DNA of 64,000 bases from Cellulomonas fimi (GTDB lineage Bacteria; Actinomycetota; Actinomycetes; Actinomycetales; Cellulomonadaceae): positions 2,728,001 through 2,792,000 of the forward strand of contig NZ_CP110680.1 in NCBI RefSeq assembly GCF_028583725.1. The letters run 5' to 3'. The position numbers were made by a program, and so were the translations under genes. The notes under the pieces are model-generated. The model had not been told where the DNA came from. It made no database searches and saw nothing but the letters and a program-made list of their open reading frames with translations. Shown piece after piece: positions 1-10,108 of this stretch; the stretch's first letter is position 1, and every line of letters starts with the position of its first letter.

Positions 1-433
1 ACGGGGCGTCGACCTTGTTCGGGTGGTGCAGCTCGACGACCTCGGCGGACTCGAACCAGCGCGCCGCACGCGCCGCGAACGCCATGGCGAGGACGGCGCC
101 GATCGCGAAGTTGGGCGCCACCAGCACGCCCACACCGGGCCGGTCGGCGAGGTGGTCGCGGACCCGTGCCAGCGCGTCGTCGTCCCAGCCGGTCGTGCCG
201 ACGACGGCGTGCACGCCCGCGTCGACGAGCGCGTGCACGTTGCCCTCGGTCACCGACGGGACCGTGAAGTCGACCGCGACCTGCGCTCCGGCGTCCACGA
301 CGGCCGACAGGTCGCCGCCCGCGTCCAGTGCGACCGCCAGCTGCAGGTCGGGGGCCTCGTCGACGGCCCGCACGACGGTCGAGCCCATGCGTCCAGCCGC
401 GCCGAGGACGGCCACCCTGATCGGTTCGCTCAC
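1..433 (-). CDS. dapB: 4-hydroxy-tetrahydrodipicolinate reductase, 3' end missing
   Basis: Reduces the dihydrodipicolinate intermediate of the lysine/diaminopimelate pathway with NAD(P)H. The visible N-terminal 144 residues start at a GTG (431-433) and open with the dinucleotide-binding motif VAVLGAAGRMG. They continue through VDFTVPS and VVGTTGW to the family signature ELHHPNKVDAPSG near the window edge, where the histidine and lysine belong to the catalytic region. The C-terminal part lies outside the window. It is the last gene of the minus-strand block M16 peptidase, AraC-like regulator, dapB, starting 11 bp after the regulator's stop. Confidence 0.93.
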   Translation of the reverse strand, partial: MSEPIRVAVLGAAGRMGSTVVRAVDEAPDLQLAVALDAGGDLSAVVDAGAQVAVDFTVPSVTEGNVHALVDAGVHAVVGTTGWDDDALARVRDHLADRPGVGVLVAPNFAIGAVLAMAFAARAARWFESAEVVELHHPNKVDAP

Positions 434-444
434 GGGGTGAAACC

Positions 445-1269
445 CTATCCGGCGACCGGCGACCCCAGCGCCGCGGCGATCCCCTGCTCGATCCGCCGCA
501 GCTCCAGCGGTGTGAAGCCGGTGAACCGCTCGACCTCGCGCGGCGGGTAGCCCGCCTGCACGTACCAGCGGATCGCCCCGAGCGCGTCCTCGGGGCGGAC
601 CGGTCCCGGTCCGACGGCATCGCGCACGAACGCGGAGAACCGCACCGCCGCGAGCAGCGCGTCGGGCGCGAGGCCCAGGTGCTCGACGGACCACCGGTGC
701 AACGTGCCGACGGGCAGCTCCGCTGCGCGCGCGAGGTCGGCGACGGTCACGAGCCCGCGGGACGCGAGCAGCTCCTCGACCGCGGGCTCGAGCAGGGTGA
801 GCTCCTCGGGCTCCTCGGCCGCCGCGAGCGCCCCGGCGACCGCGACGCCCAGCAGCTGCGCCGCGCGGTCGTCGTCGCCCGCCTCGAGGGCCGCCTGGCA
901 CGCGGCCACGTCGGCGGTCGCGAACGACCGGTCGAGCGGGACGACGTCGTCCGGGGCGACGGGGACGCGCAGCCGCGCGAGGGCGAGCGGTCCGAGCTGA
1001 GCCCCCAGCCGGACCGACGGGCCCGGCTGCTCACGGACGACGGGGCGGCTCGACGGACCGCGGACACCGGGGCCGTCCGCCGTGCGGCGCCGCGTGAGCG
1101 CGTCGACGCGTCCGCCGCGCGCGCCGAGCGTCACGAGCGCGAGCCCGTGGCCGTCCGGCAGGAGAACCTCACGTGTGACGACGACCGACGGCTGCCGGAC
1201 CACCCACAGGTGCTCGACGAGGCCACGCGCCGCGTCGGGCGGCTCGAACCTGCGGTACTCGACGCTCAT
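445..1269 (-). CDS. AraC-like transcriptional regulator with degenerate C-terminal HTH
   Basis: A 274-residue protein. The N-terminal half (FEPPDAARGLVEHLWVV, then VLLPDGHGLALVTLG) resembles the cupin-like sensor domain placed before AraC-type DNA-binding domains (DUF6597-like). The C-terminal half has a recognisable first helix-turn-helix (TVADLARAAELPVGTLHRW) and a weaker second one (REVERFTGFTPLELRRIEQ). An in-frame extension to 1374 would overlap the upstream peptidase gene, so the ATG at 1269 beginning MSVEYRRF is preferred. The ligand and target genes cannot be told. Its place between the M16 peptidase and dapB suggests a late addition to a conserved operon. Confidence 0.7.
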   Translation of the reverse strand: MSVEYRRFEPPDAARGLVEHLWVVRQPSVVVTREVLLPDGHGLALVTLGARGGRVDALTRRRTADGPGVRGPSSRPVVREQPGPSVRLGAQLGPLALARLRVPVAPDDVVPLDRSFATADVAACQAALEAGDDDRAAQLLGVAVAGALAAAEEPEELTLLEPAVEELLASRGLVTVADLARAAELPVGTLHRWSVEHLGLAPDALLAAVRFSAFVRDAVGPGPVRPEDALGAIRWYVQAGYPPREVERFTGFTPLELRRIEQGIAAALGSPVAG

Positions 1270-1351
1270 ACCCCATGATGACGCGCGGTCGCCGGACCGG
1301 GTGGGCCGATCGGCCCGCCGGTCGGGTGAGGATCGTGCGGGTGCGTCGGGG

Positions 1352-2698
1352 TCAGTCGCCGAACGGGCCGACACGCACCACGGAGCGCGGCCGCGACGCG
1401 AGCTCGGCGGCGAGCTCCTGCACGTCGGCGGCCGTCACCGAGCGGATGCGCTCGAGCGACTCGTCGATGCTGAGCAGCTCGCCGTGCACCAGCTCGGCCT
1501 TGCCGAGTCGGCTCATGCGCGAGCCGGTGTCCTCCATGCCGAGCACGAGGCCGCCCGCGAGCTGCCCGCGCGACCGCTCGAGCTCGGCCGGCGTGATGCC
1601 GTCCTGCGCGAGGCGCTCCCACTCGGCGACCATGAGGGCGACGACCTCGTCGACCTTGCCCGGTGCGCAGCCCGCGTACAGCCCGAAGACCCCCGTGTCG
1701 GCGTGCCCGGAGGCGTACGAGTACGTCGAGTAGGCGAGGCCCCGCCGCTCGCGGATCTCCTGGAAGAGACGCGACGACATGCCGCCGCCCAGCACCGCGT
1801 TGAGGACCGAGAGCGTGAAGCGGCGGTCGTCGGTCGCGGTGAGCGCCGTGCCGCCGACGATGACGTTCGCCTGCTCGGTGTGCCGGCGCACCGTGAGCTC
1901 GACGCCGTCCGCCGGGATGCCCGACGAGCCCGCGGCGAGCGCGAGCGACGTGACGGGACGCCGTCCGGTCGGCGCGGCCTGACCGTCGAGCGACCAGCCA
2001 CCGGTCGCGAGGGCGTCGGCGACCTGGGCGCACAGCACGTCGTGGTCGACGCCGCCCGCCGCGGTGACGACCAGGGTCGACGGCGTGTAGTGCCAGCGGT
2101 AGTGCTCCCACACGGCGTCACGCGGGACCGCGCGGATCGTGTCGGGCGTGCCGCCGATGGGGCGGCCGAGCGGGTGTCCACCCAGCACCGCCGACGCGAA
2201 CTGCTCGTGCACGACGTCGCTCGGGTCGTCGTCGTTCATCGCGAGCTCTTCGAGGATCACGCCGCGCTCGGTCTCGAGCTCGTCGGCGTCGAGCCGCGCC
2301 GAGGTCACCATGTCCGCGATGACGTCGACCGCCATCGGGAGGTCGGTGTCGAGCACGCGCGCGTAGTAGCAGGTGTGCTCCTTGCCGGTCGCGGCGTTGG
2401 CCTCACCGCCGACGGCGTCGAACGCCTCGGCGATGTCCATCGCGGACCGGCGGGCCGTGCCCTTGAACAGCAGGTGCTCGAGGAAGTGCGTCGAGCCGAA
2501 GTGGCCCGACTCCTCGTCGCGCGAGCCGACGCCGACCCACGCCCCGACGGTGGCGGAGCGCAGGCCGGGCATCTGCTCGGTGAGCACGCGGACCCCGCCG
2601 GGCAGGACGGAACGACGCACGATGGCGTCGCCGTCCTGCCCGGCGGTCTGCTCCGCCCCGGGCAGGCCCGGGCCGACGAGCGGGAGGTCCAGCGGCAC
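1352..2698 (-). CDS. M16 family zinc metalloprotease (pitrilysin/MPP-like)
   Basis: A 448-residue single-unit M16 peptidase. The inverted zinc motif HFLEH (HxxEH) is at about residue 72, followed by LLFKGT, and the third zinc ligand is the glutamate of ERGVILEELAMNDDD about 75 residues on. The C-terminal half has the M16_C region with the RRGLAYSTYSY motif that shapes the substrate chamber. It starts at a GTG one base after the pnp stop codon, so the two are co-transcribed and probably coupled. This pnp-M16 pairing is conserved in actinobacteria. The physiological substrate is unknown. Confidence 0.92.
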   Translation of the reverse strand: MPLDLPLVGPGLPGAEQTAGQDGDAIVRRSVLPGGVRVLTEQMPGLRSATVGAWVGVGSRDEESGHFGSTHFLEHLLFKGTARRSAMDIAEAFDAVGGEANAATGKEHTCYYARVLDTDLPMAVDVIADMVTSARLDADELETERGVILEELAMNDDDPSDVVHEQFASAVLGGHPLGRPIGGTPDTIRAVPRDAVWEHYRWHYTPSTLVVTAAGGVDHDVLCAQVADALATGGWSLDGQAAPTGRRPVTSLALAAGSSGIPADGVELTVRRHTEQANVIVGGTALTATDDRRFTLSVLNAVLGGGMSSRLFQEIRERRGLAYSTYSYASGHADTGVFGLYAGCAPGKVDEVVALMVAEWERLAQDGITPAELERSRGQLAGGLVLGMEDTGSRMSRLGKAELVHGELLSIDESLERIRSVTAADVQELAAELASRPRSVVRVGPFGD

Positions 2699-2699
2699 G

Positions 2700-4934
2700 T
2701 CAGGCGTCGGCGGGCGCGGCGGCGGCGGACTCCGCCGGCGCGTCGGCCGCGGCGTCCTCCTCGATGACCGCGTGCAGCGAGAGCTTGCCGCGCGGGTCGA
2801 TCTCGCCGATCTCGACCTGGACCTTCTGCCCGATGGACAGGACGTCCTCGACGTTCTCGACGCGCTTGCCGCCGACGAGCTTGCGGATCTGCGAGATGTG
2901 CAGCAGACCGTCCTTGCCCGGCGAGAGCGACACGAACGCGCCGAACGTCGTCGTCTTCACGACGGTGCCGACGAAGCGCTCGCCCACCTCGGGCATGTGC
3001 GGGTTGGCGATCGCGTTGATCGCCGCCCGCGCGGCCTCCGCCGACGGACCGTCGGTGGCGCCGATGTAGACCGTGCCGTCGTCCTCGATCGAGATGTCGG
3101 CGCCGGTCTCCTCCTGGATCTGGTTGATCATCTTGCCCTTGGGGCCGATGACCTCGCCGATCTTGTCGACGGGGACCTTCACCGTGATGACGCGCGGCGC
3201 GAACGGGCTCATCTCGTCCGGGACGTCGATCGCCTCGGCGATGACGTCGAGGATCGCGAGACGCGCCTCCTTGGCCTGCGTCAGCGCGCCGGCCAGCACC
3301 GACGCGGGGATGCCGTCGAGCTTGGTGTCGAGCTGGATCGCGGTGACGAAGTCGCGCGTGCCGGCGACCTTGAAGTCCATGTCACCGAACGCGTCCTCGG
3401 CGCCGAGGATGTCGGTGAGCGCCGCGTAGCGGGTCTCACCGTCCACCGTGTCGGACACGAGGCCCATCGCGATGCCCGCGACGGGGGCGCGCAGCGGCAC
3501 ACCGGCGTTGAGCAGCGACAGCGTCGAGGCGCAGACCGAGCCCATGGACGTCGAGCCGTTGGAGCCGAGGGCCTCGGACACCTGACGGATCGCGTAGGGG
3601 AACTCCTCGCGGCTCGGCAGCACGGGCATGAGCGCCCGCTCGGCGAGCGCGCCGTGGCCGATCTCGCGGCGCTTCGGCGAGCCGACACGGCCCGTCTCAC
3701 CCGTCGAGTAGGGCGGGAAGTTGTAGTTGTGCATGTACCGCTTGCGCGTCTCCGGGGAGAGCGTGTCGAGCTGCTGCTCCATGCGGAGCATGTTGAGCGT
3801 CGTGACGCCGAGGATCTGCGTCTCGCCGCGCTCGAAGATCGCCGAGCCGTGCACGCGGGGCAGGACCTCGACCTCGGCCGACAGCGTGCGGATGTCCCGC
3901 AGGCCGCGGCCGTCGATGCGGAAGCCGTCCGTGAGGATGCGCTGGCGGATGAGCTTCTTCTGCACCGACCGGTAGGCGGCGGAGAGCTCCTTCTCGCGGC
4001 CCTCGAACTGCTCGGCGAGCTGGCCCACGACCTCGGCCTTGATCTCGTCGAGACGGTTCTCGCGCGTCTGCTTGTCGGCGATGGACAGCGCCTCGCCCAG
4101 CGACGCGGTCGCGGCGGACTCGACGGCGGCGAACGCGTCGTCCTGGTAGTCCGGGAACGTCGGGAAGACCTGGGTCTCCTTGGCGGCCTTCGCGGCGAGC
4201 TCCTGCTGCGCCTCGACGAGGACCTTGATGAACGGCTTCGCGGCCTCGAGGCCCTGCGCGACGATCTCCTCGGTGGGCGCGGTCGCACCCTCCTGGATGA
4301 GGTTCCACGACTTCTCGGGCGCCTCGGCCTCGATCATGGCGATGGCCACGTCGTCACCGACGACACGACCGGCGACGACCATGTCGAACGTCGCGCGCTC
4401 ACGCTCGGAGTAGCGCGGGAACGCGACCCACTGGCCGTCGACGAGCGCGATGCGCACGCCACCGACGGGGCCCGAGAAGGGCAGGCCGGAGAGCTGCGTC
4501 GAGATGGACGCGGCGTTGATCGCGAGCACGTCGTACGCGTCGTCCGGGTGGATCGCGAGGACGGTGATGACGACCTGGACCTCGTTGCGCAGGCCCTTGA
4601 CGAACAGGGGGCGCAGCGGGCGGTCGACGAGACGGCACGCCAGGATCGCCTCGGTCGAGGGACGGCCCTCACGACGGAAGAACGAGCCGGGGATCTTGCC
4701 CGCGGCGTACTGCCGCTCCTCGACGTCGATCGTCAGCGGGAAGAAGTCGAACTGGTCCTTGGGGTGCTTGCCGGCCGTCGTGGCCGACAGGAGCATCGTG
4801 TCGCCGTCCAGGTAGGCGGCGGCCGAGCCGGCGGCCTGCTTGGCCAGGCGGCCCGTCTCGAAGCGGACGGTGCGGGTGCCGAAGCGACCGTTGTCGATCA
4901 CGGCCTCGGCGAACTGGATCTCGGGACCCTCCAC
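2700..4934 (-). CDS. pnp: Polyribonucleotide nucleotidyltransferase (PNPase)
   Basis: 3'-to-5' phosphorolytic exoribonuclease and polymerase that degrades and tails RNA. It has 744 residues, normal for actinobacteria. Order: RNase PH domain 1 (from [16 protein letters not shown]), linker, RNase PH domain 2 (around [19 protein letters not shown] and [15 protein letters not shown]), KH domain with GPKGKMI, S1 domain ([15 protein letters not shown]), and a short Ala/Asp-rich tail. The GTG start is preceded by GAGGAGGG. It lies downstream of rpsO across a 245-bp gap that contains the strong rpsO terminator, so some transcription probably starts within the gap. Confidence 0.97.
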   Translation of the reverse strand: MEGPEIQFAEAVIDNGRFGTRTVRFETGRLAKQAAGSAAAYLDGDTMLLSATTAGKHPKDQFDFFPLTIDVEERQYAAGKIPGSFFRREGRPSTEAILACRLVDRPLRPLFVKGLRNEVQVVITVLAIHPDDAYDVLAINAASISTQLSGLPFSGPVGGVRIALVDGQWVAFPRYSERERATFDMVVAGRVVGDDVAIAMIEAEAPEKSWNLIQEGATAPTEEIVAQGLEAAKPFIKVLVEAQQELAAKAAKETQVFPTFPDYQDDAFAAVESAATASLGEALSIADKQTRENRLDEIKAEVVGQLAEQFEGREKELSAAYRSVQKKLIRQRILTDGFRIDGRGLRDIRTLSAEVEVLPRVHGSAIFERGETQILGVTTLNMLRMEQQLDTLSPETRKRYMHNYNFPPYSTGETGRVGSPKRREIGHGALAERALMPVLPSREEFPYAIRQVSEALGSNGSTSMGSVCASTLSLLNAGVPLRAPVAGIAMGLVSDTVDGETRYAALTDILGAEDAFGDMDFKVAGTRDFVTAIQLDTKLDGIPASVLAGALTQAKEARLAILDVIAEAIDVPDEMSPFAPRVITVKVPVDKIGEVIGPKGKMINQIQEETGADISIEDDGTVYIGATDGPSAEAARAAINAIANPHMPEVGERFVGTVVKTTTFGAFVSLSPGKDGLLHISQIRKLVGGKRVENVEDVLSIGQKVQVEIGEIDPRGKLSLHAVIEEDAAADAPAESAAAAPADA

Positions 4935-4988
4935 GGGTGCCCTCCTCGTTCTCGAAGGCGCCGGCCGGCCGCGGCGGTCTTCGACCGT

Positions 4989-5031
4989 GGTCCTCGGAGC
5001 CGTGGGGCTCCGGGGGCCACTACCGAGGACC
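4989..5031 (-). promoter_or_regulatory. pnp leader inverted repeat
   Basis: A 9-bp perfect inverted repeat (GGTCCTCGG 4989-4997, CCGAGGACC 5023-5031) encloses a second small GAGCC/GGCTC hairpin, about 55-100 nt upstream of the pnp start. A stem-loop in this position would fit the autoregulation by RNase III and PNPase known for pnp leaders in E. coli, but that role is inference. Confidence 0.4.
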
Positions 5032-5134
5032 GGACGAGCGGGCCGACGCGGTGGATGGTGCTGGGTGGTGCTGGTGGTGCTGGTCGTGCGGGAGGCACGC
5101 CGGCCGGACGGTCAGGCCCGGCCGGGGCGAACAT

Positions 5135-5174
5135 CGGACCAGCCCGGACCCTGGTACGGGTCCGGGCTGGTCCG
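5135..5174 (-). terminator. rpsO terminator hairpin
   Basis: A perfect 17-bp stem (5135-5151 paired with 5158-5174) with a 6-nt loop TGGTAC begins 5 bp after the rpsO stop codon. No U-tract follows, as is usual in very GC-rich actinobacteria. It separates rpsO from pnp. Confidence 0.82.
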
Positions 5175-5179
5175 GAGGC

Positions 5180-5449
5180 TCAACGGCGCAGGCCGAGGCG
5201 CTCGATGATCGAGCGGTAGCGGTTGATGTCGACCTTCTGCAGGTAGCCGAGAAGACGACGACGACGACCGACGAGCAGCAGCAGGCCGCGACGGCTGTGG
5301 TGGTCGTGCTTGTGCTCCTTGAGGTGCTCCGTCAGGTCCTTGATCCGCTGGGTCAGGACGGCGATCTGCACCTCCGGCGAACCGGTGTCGCCCTCGTGCG
5401 TCGCGTACTCGGTCATGATGGCCTGCTTGGTGGCGCTGTCCAGGGACAC
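5180..5449 (-). CDS. rpsO: 30S ribosomal protein S15
   Basis: An 89-residue S15 of standard length. It binds the central domain of 16S rRNA early in small-subunit assembly. Family motifs are all present: [36 protein letters not shown] and [23 protein letters not shown] with a two-residue basic end. The start is a GTG (MSLDSATKQ). It lies between ribF upstream and pnp downstream, the conserved order, and is followed by its own strong terminator. Confidence 0.97.
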   Translation of the reverse strand: MSLDSATKQAIMTEYATHEGDTGSPEVQIAVLTQRIKDLTEHLKEHKHDHHSRRGLLLLVGRRRRLLGYLQKVDINRYRSIIERLGLRR

Positions 5450-5536
5450 GGTTCTCCAGGTTGTCTCGTTGCGCGGTGCTCCGGGGCATGTCCACCCGGG
5501 CTCTCTCGTTCCGCGGCCGTTCTGACGGCGTCGACC

Positions 5537-5542
5537 ATCGTA
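5537..5542 (-). promoter_or_regulatory. Probable rpsO promoter -10 element
   Basis: On the minus strand TACGAT is preceded by TGG (an extended -10), about 90 nt upstream of the rpsO start. No good -35 hexamer is seen at 17-18 nt. The ribF-rpsO gap of 163 bp has room for an independent promoter for this ribosomal protein gene. Confidence 0.4.
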
Positions 5543-5612
5543 CCAGGCGGTTCGTGGCCGACCTGCCGCCCGCCGCCCGCCGCCGGCCCCCGGCCGGCGC
5601 CGACGCCCCGCG

Positions 5613-6653
5613 TCAGGCGGTGGCCGCGCCCGCCAGGACCTCGCGCACGCGCTCGACGTCCTCGCCCATGCGCTCGAGCAGCGCGTCGACCGAGTCGAAC
5701 CGCAGCGTCGGGCGCAGCCGCTCGACGAGCTCGACGACGACCTGCTCGTCGTAGAGGTCGAGGTCGTCGCGGTCGAGGACGTACGCCTCGATGCGGCGCT
5801 CCTGCCCGTCGAACGTCGGGTTGGTGCCGATCGACACCGCGGCGGGCAGGACGCGGTCCGGGTCCTGCGACGTCACGGCGGTCCCGTCGGCGTGCCGCAC
5901 GCGCCGCAGCCACCCGGCGTACACGCCGTCGGCCGGCACCATGCCCGTGAGCTCACCGCCGAGGTTCGCCGTCGGGTAGCCGAGCTCGCGGCCGCGCGCG
6001 TCGCCGTGCACGACGGTCCCGCGCACGCGGTGCGGGCGGCCGAGCACGCGCGCGGCCTGCACGACGTCGCCCGCCTCCAGGAGCTCGCGCGCCCACGTCG
6101 ACGACCACCGGCGCCGCAGCGGGTCGGCAGCCTGGTCCTCGGCGCTGCCGGGGTCGGCGGCGGGCGCGGGCGTGACGTCCTCGATGACCTCGACGTCGAA
6201 CCCGTACCGCTCGCCGAGCGCGACCATCGTCGAGAGGTCGCCCGAGTTCTGCCAGCCGAACCGCACGTCGCGGCCGACGACGACCGTGCGCGTCCGCAGC
6301 CCGTCGACGAGGTACCGCTCGACGAACTCCTGCGGCGTCTGGCGCGCGAACTCGAGCGTGTACGGCAGCAGGAGGACGGCGTCGAGACCCGTCTCCGCGA
6401 GCAGCTCGAGCCGGTCCTCGTCGCCCGTGATGAGCTCGGGCGCGCTGTCGGGCCGGTGCACCTGGAGCGGGTGCGGCGTGAACGTCACGGCCACGGCGCG
6501 CGCCCCGACCGCGCGCGCGTCGGCGCACATTCGGGTGAGGACGCTGACGTGCCCGCGGTGGACACCGTCGAAGTTGCCGATGGTCACGACCGACGGGCCG
6601 AACCCGGACGGGACGTCCGCGAGGTCGTTCCAGCGCTGCACAGGGAGGATCAT
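5613..6653 (-). CDS. ribF: Bifunctional riboflavin kinase/FAD synthetase
   Basis: Converts riboflavin to FMN and then FAD. It has 346 residues. The N-terminal FAD synthetase (nucleotidyltransferase) domain carries the [12 protein letters not shown] motif (HxGH-like) and the [14 protein letters not shown] region. The C-terminal flavokinase domain includes the [26 protein letters not shown] signature (residues split across the P-loop-like Gly/Thr/Asn), IGTNPTF and the glutamate of RIEAYVLD. It stands between rpsO and cenC. In related genomes truB would lie directly upstream, so its original operon partner has been displaced. The initiating ATG is followed by ILPVQRW, typical of actinobacterial RibF. 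Confidence 0.96.
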   Translation of the reverse strand: MILPVQRWNDLADVPSGFGPSVVTIGNFDGVHRGHVSVLTRMCADARAVGARAVAVTFTPHPLQVHRPDSAPELITGDEDRLELLAETGLDAVLLLPYTLEFARQTPQEFVERYLVDGLRTRTVVVGRDVRFGWQNSGDLSTMVALGERYGFDVEVIEDVTPAPAADPGSAEDQAADPLRRRWSSTWARELLEAGDVVQAARVLGRPHRVRGTVVHGDARGRELGYPTANLGGELTGMVPADGVYAGWLRRVRHADGTAVTSQDPDRVLPAAVSIGTNPTFDGQERRIEAYVLDRDDLDLYDEQVVVELVERLRPTLRFDSVDALLERMGEDVERVREVLAGAATA

Positions 6654-6734
6654 GCCACCGCCACGACGCGGCCCTGACGGCGGTCCCCGCCGCGGACGGT
6701 CCGGGACGCGCCGCGCGCACGCGCGGACGCGGCA

Positions 6735-6769
6735 CGGCGCGCGGCCGACCCGAGGCCGGCCGCGCGCCG
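6735..6769 (-). terminator. cenC terminator hairpin
   Basis: A 12-bp perfect stem (CGGCGCGCGGCC 6735-6746 with 6758-6769) and an 11-nt loop start about 14 bp after the cenC stop codon and lie upstream of ribF. It would isolate cellulase transcription from the housekeeping genes downstream. Confidence 0.7.
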
Positions 6770-6783
6770 TCGTGGACCGTCCG

Positions 6784-9700
6784 TCAGCTGCGAGGCCGGT
6801 CGATCACGAGCGCCGCGGCGTCGGTCGTGGCCGAGCCCTCGGTGCTGGTGAACACCGCGCGGTACTGCGTGCTCGCGGCGAGCACGGTGACCGGGACCCG
6901 CAGCGTCGTCGACGTCGCGCCCGGGATCGTGTGCCACGACCCGCGCGCCCAGCGGACCTGCCACGCGACGCGCGGCTCGGGGTACCCGTCGGCCGCGGCG
7001 CGGAACGTCGCGACGGTGCCGAGCCGCGCCCTGACGTCGCTCGGCTGCTGGGTGACGACCGGGGGCGTCCGCTGCACCGTGAGCCGGGCGGCGGTCGACT
7101 CGGCGGTCCCCGAGGCGTTCGAGAACACCGCCCGGTACCGGTTGCCGTCGGTCTTCGCGGTCGCCCGGACGGTCAGCGTCAGGCTGGTCGCACCCGCGAC
7201 GTCCTTCCAGCCGCCCCGCGCACCGCGCACCTGCCACTGCACGGCCGGCGCCGGGACGCCGTTCGCGGCCGCGGTGAACGTGGCGTCGGTGCCGACCCCG
7301 GCGGTCGCGTCGGCGGGCTGCTCCGTGATCGTCGGAGCGACCGCGGTCGGCTTCCCGGCGCCCTGGTCGGCGACCCACGACGCGACCCACGACAGCGCCG
7401 AGTTCCAGTTGACCGTGATCTCGTTGGTCGACCACGCCTGGATCTCGTCGACGTAGCACGCCGACGGTGCGCAGCCGTTCGGGAAGGCCGCCTTGGTCGT
7501 CGGGTCCCACGTCGCCGCCTGGGAGTTGGGACCGCCCGCGAGCGAGCCGGGCGGCGGGCCCGGCAGCGACGGGTCGAGCTGGTGCGCGAACCACCGGCTG
7601 TGCTGCTGGTGCGAGGCGACCTCTCCCCAGCCGGTCACGTACGACTGGTTGAGCGCGTTACGGCCCAGCAGGTAGTCGAGCCCCTCGAGCGTCGACGCAC
7701 GGAACCTCGCGTCGCCGGTGAGGTCGTACGCCGTCGCGACGACGACGAGGTTGTTCGCGACCTGCGAGCTCGAGCCCCACACGTACTGGCCGCCGGGCGG
7801 CGAGTACAGCGACCCGAAGCCCTGGTCGGCCTGTGCGGCGAGGTACTCCTCGGCACCCGCGACGACCGACGCGCGGACGTCGTCACGGTCGGGCAGCGCG
7901 CTCGGCACGGTCGCGAGGTCGAGCCGGCCGAGCGCCGCGACGCTCCCCCAGCTGAACCCGTCCGGCGTGAACACGTCCGCCGCGTGGAGCGGCGACGACG
8001 TCACGGCCTGCGCGAACGCGTCCTCCCCTGTCGTGAGGTACAGCTCCGCGGCGGCCCAGTAGAGCTCGTCGGACACCTCGGAGTCGTTGTACGCGCCGCC
8101 GCCGTCCGCACCGGCCTCGCCGGGCGCGTAGAGCGCCGGGTGCGCCTGCGCGGCGGCCCACGTCGAGCGCGCGGCGTCGAGCAGGGTCTCGGCGAACGCC
8201 GGGTCGTACGCCTCGAACAGCCGCGCACCCTGCGCGGCGACCGCGGACAGGTTGAGCGTCGCCGCGGTCGACGGGCGGTGCAGCGAGCGCACCTGCGGGT
8301 CGTCGGCGGGCAGCAGCGGCAGGCCGGTCCAGCCCTCGTCGTGCACCTTGTGGTGCACCATGCCCGCGTACTCGCCCTCGGGCACGATCATCGAGAGCAT
8401 CCACTCGAGCTCCCAGCGCGCCTCGTCGAGCACGTCGGGCACGTCGTTGCCGTGCTCGGGCAGGTCGAGCGTGCCGTCGGCCAGCGCCTCGGCCGTGCCG
8501 GCGTGCAGCGCACGCTCGTACGTCTGGAGCAGCTGGCCGACCGCGATGCCGCCGTTGACGACGTACTTGCCGTGGTCGCCCGCGTCGTACCAGCCGCCGC
8601 TCACGTCGAGCCGGTAGTCGCACGTCCAGCCGTCGTAGTAGTCGCGCGGCCCGAGGCAGGGGACGTCCGTGTCGCCCTGGTTGGGCGCGACGCCGACGTG
8701 CCCGGCCTCGCGGGCGTACTCCTCGCCGACGACGTCGGCCTCGATCTCGGTGCCCGAGCGCGCGAGGTAGAAGTAGTTGAGGGCGTCGTACCGGAGCTGC
8801 TGGTAGAGGTCGGCCTCGATGTCGAACGGCCGGCTCGTCTCACCGTCTGCGACGAGCGTGAAGCCCTCGCCCTCGACCGTCACGTCGGAGAAGTCGATGA
8901 CGTGCACGGCCTGCTCGGCCGACGGCTCGACGCCGCGCGGCTCGCTCGTGCCGTCGGCGACGACCCCGCCGTCGGCGTCGTGCAGCTCCCACGCGACCGG
9001 GTCCGCTGCGTCCGTCACGAGCGTCGCGCGCTTCGGTCCGAACGGCAGGTAGCCGACCTGGTTGACGCGCACGCGCGGCCCGGTGTCGGGCTCGTACCCG
9101 GGCGGTGGGGTCGCGGACGTCGTCAGCGAGACGTCGGAGATGCAGAACTCGTACGCGGCGGCCTTGCCGAGGTGGAACGCGAGCTGCCCCGGCGCGGTGC
9201 CGTCGGGCGGGAACGTGAGGTTCGACGTGAACGCGTAGTCGAGGGTCGTCGGCTCGCCGGTGAGCGGCGCCGAGCCCTGCTCGAACGCAGTCCGGTAGGC
9301 GCCGCCGCCCTCGCCCACGATGACGCGCACCGGCATGTCCGGCGTCGCGCTCGCGGTGAACGACAGGACGTAGTTCTCGCCCTCGTCGACGGGCAGGCCG
9401 TTGTACGCGAGGCCCGCGTCCCAGGGGTTGCTCTGGCCGCCCGGCAGGTCGACGCACATGCGGCCGTCGGCGAACACCGGGTCGCTCGTGCCGTAGAGCG
9501 ACCACGGGCCGAGCGACTCGGCGAACGACGTGTGCGACAGCAGCTCGACGTCGGAGTCGAGGGACACGTCGTCGAGGCAGAACGTCCACGCGTCGGCGCT
9601 GAAGCCGCCGAGCTGGAACGCGATCTGCCCCTCCGGGTCGTCCGGGGCGGGCGTCGCCGGGTACGTGGCGGACGCGGTGAACGTCTCGGTGACGTCGCGC

Positions 9701-10092
9701 GGGTCGGAGGTCAGCGCCGGGCTCGTGTCGAGCACCGTGCCGTACGGCGCGCCGTTCTGGCCGACGAGGGCGCGGATCGTGACGTCGGTCGAGGCCGACG
9801 CGGTGTACGCGAGCGTGTACGTCTCGCCCTGCTCGATCGCGACGCCGTTGAGCACGACGCCGACGCCGTACTGCGCCGACCCGGCCGGCACGTCGACGCA
9901 CAGCGCGCCCGTGCTCGTGTCGATCGGCCCGTCCGTGCCGTAGGCGACCCAGCCCTCGGCGCCGGACTCGAAGGTGCCCTCCCCGATCTGCGACGCGGCG
10001 AGGGCCGCGCCGCTTCCTGCCAGCGCGAGCGCGACCGTCGCGACGACGGCCGTGGCGCCCGTGCGCGCGTGTGCTGAGGTGCGAGAAACCAC
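6784..10092 (-). CDS. cenC: Secreted endoglucanase C, GH9 with two CBM4 and Ig-like domains
   Basis: Hydrolyses internal beta-1,4 bonds of cellulose outside the cell. The 1102 residues contain a signal peptide ending about A32 (LALAGSGAALA, AxA site), two family-4 cellulose-binding modules (about 34-180 and 183-325, each with paired cysteines), an Ig-like CelD_N domain (about 335-430), the GH9 (alpha/alpha)6 barrel, and two Ig-like domains (about 905-1000 and 1003-1098). Catalytic features are D503 and D506 in DAGDHGKY and E891 in STNEITVNW, with HQQHSRWFA before it. Length and domain order match C. fimi CenC. The GTG start at 10092 is chosen because AGGGGAG precedes it; the same frame stays open far upstream without coding. 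A CelR-type operator lies 17 bp upstream and a terminator downstream. Confidence 0.96.
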   Translation of the reverse strand: MVSRTSAHARTGATAVVATVALALAGSGAALAASQIGEGTFESGAEGWVAYGTDGPIDTSTGALCVDVPAGSAQYGVGVVLNGVAIEQGETYTLAYTASASTDVTIRALVGQNGAPYGTVLDTSPALTSDPRDVTETFTASATYPATPAPDDPEGQIAFQLGGFSADAWTFCLDDVSLDSDVELLSHTSFAESLGPWSLYGTSDPVFADGRMCVDLPGGQSNPWDAGLAYNGLPVDEGENYVLSFTASATPDMPVRVIVGEGGGAYRTAFEQGSAPLTGEPTTLDYAFTSNLTFPPDGTAPGQLAFHLGKAAAYEFCISDVSLTTSATPPPGYEPDTGPRVRVNQVGYLPFGPKRATLVTDAADPVAWELHDADGGVVADGTSEPRGVEPSAEQAVHVIDFSDVTVEGEGFTLVADGETSRPFDIEADLYQQLRYDALNYFYLARSGTEIEADVVGEEYAREAGHVGVAPNQGDTDVPCLGPRDYYDGWTCDYRLDVSGGWYDAGDHGKYVVNGGIAVGQLLQTYERALHAGTAEALADGTLDLPEHGNDVPDVLDEARWELEWMLSMIVPEGEYAGMVHHKVHDEGWTGLPLLPADDPQVRSLHRPSTAATLNLSAVAAQGARLFEAYDPAFAETLLDAARSTWAAAQAHPALYAPGEAGADGGGAYNDSEVSDELYWAAAELYLTTGEDAFAQAVTSSPLHAADVFTPDGFSWGSVAALGRLDLATVPSALPDRDDVRASVVAGAEEYLAAQADQGFGSLYSPPGGQYVWGSSSQVANNLVVVATAYDLTGDARFRASTLEGLDYLLGRNALNQSYVTGWGEVASHQQHSRWFAHQLDPSLPGPPPGSLAGGPNSQAATWDPTTKAAFPNGCAPSACYVDEIQAWSTNEITVNWNSALSWVASWVADQGAGKPTAVAPTITEQPADATAGVGTDATFTAAANGVPAPAVQWQVRGARGGWKDVAGATSLTLTVRATAKTDGNRYRAVFSNASGTAESTAARLTVQRTPPVVTQQPSDVRARLGTVATFRAAADGYPEPRVAWQVRWARGSWHTIPGATSTTLRVPVTVLAASTQYRAVFTSTEGSATTDAAALVIDRPRS

Positions 10093-10108
10093 TCTGTCTC
10101 CCCTGTCG

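Noticed and set aside
1082..2767. Long plus-strand ORF opposite the M16 peptidase gene
   Set aside because: Its translation is Arg/Gly/Ala-rich without domains, and the opposite strand encodes an intact M16 peptidase. Such mirror frames are expected at this GC content.
5135..5174. 17-bp perfect inverted repeat considered as an IS terminal repeat
   Set aside because: The arms are only 6 nt apart and follow a stop codon, so it is a terminator hairpin.
2373..5219. 948-codon plus-strand ORF opposite pnp
   Set aside because: It is the shadow of pnp and rpsO. The translation is composed of Arg/Asp/Val/Leu runs with no homologous features.
6172..10077. 1301-codon plus-strand ORF opposite ribF and cenC
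   Set aside because: It spans two unrelated real genes on the other strand plus the gap between them, so it is a high-GC shadow.
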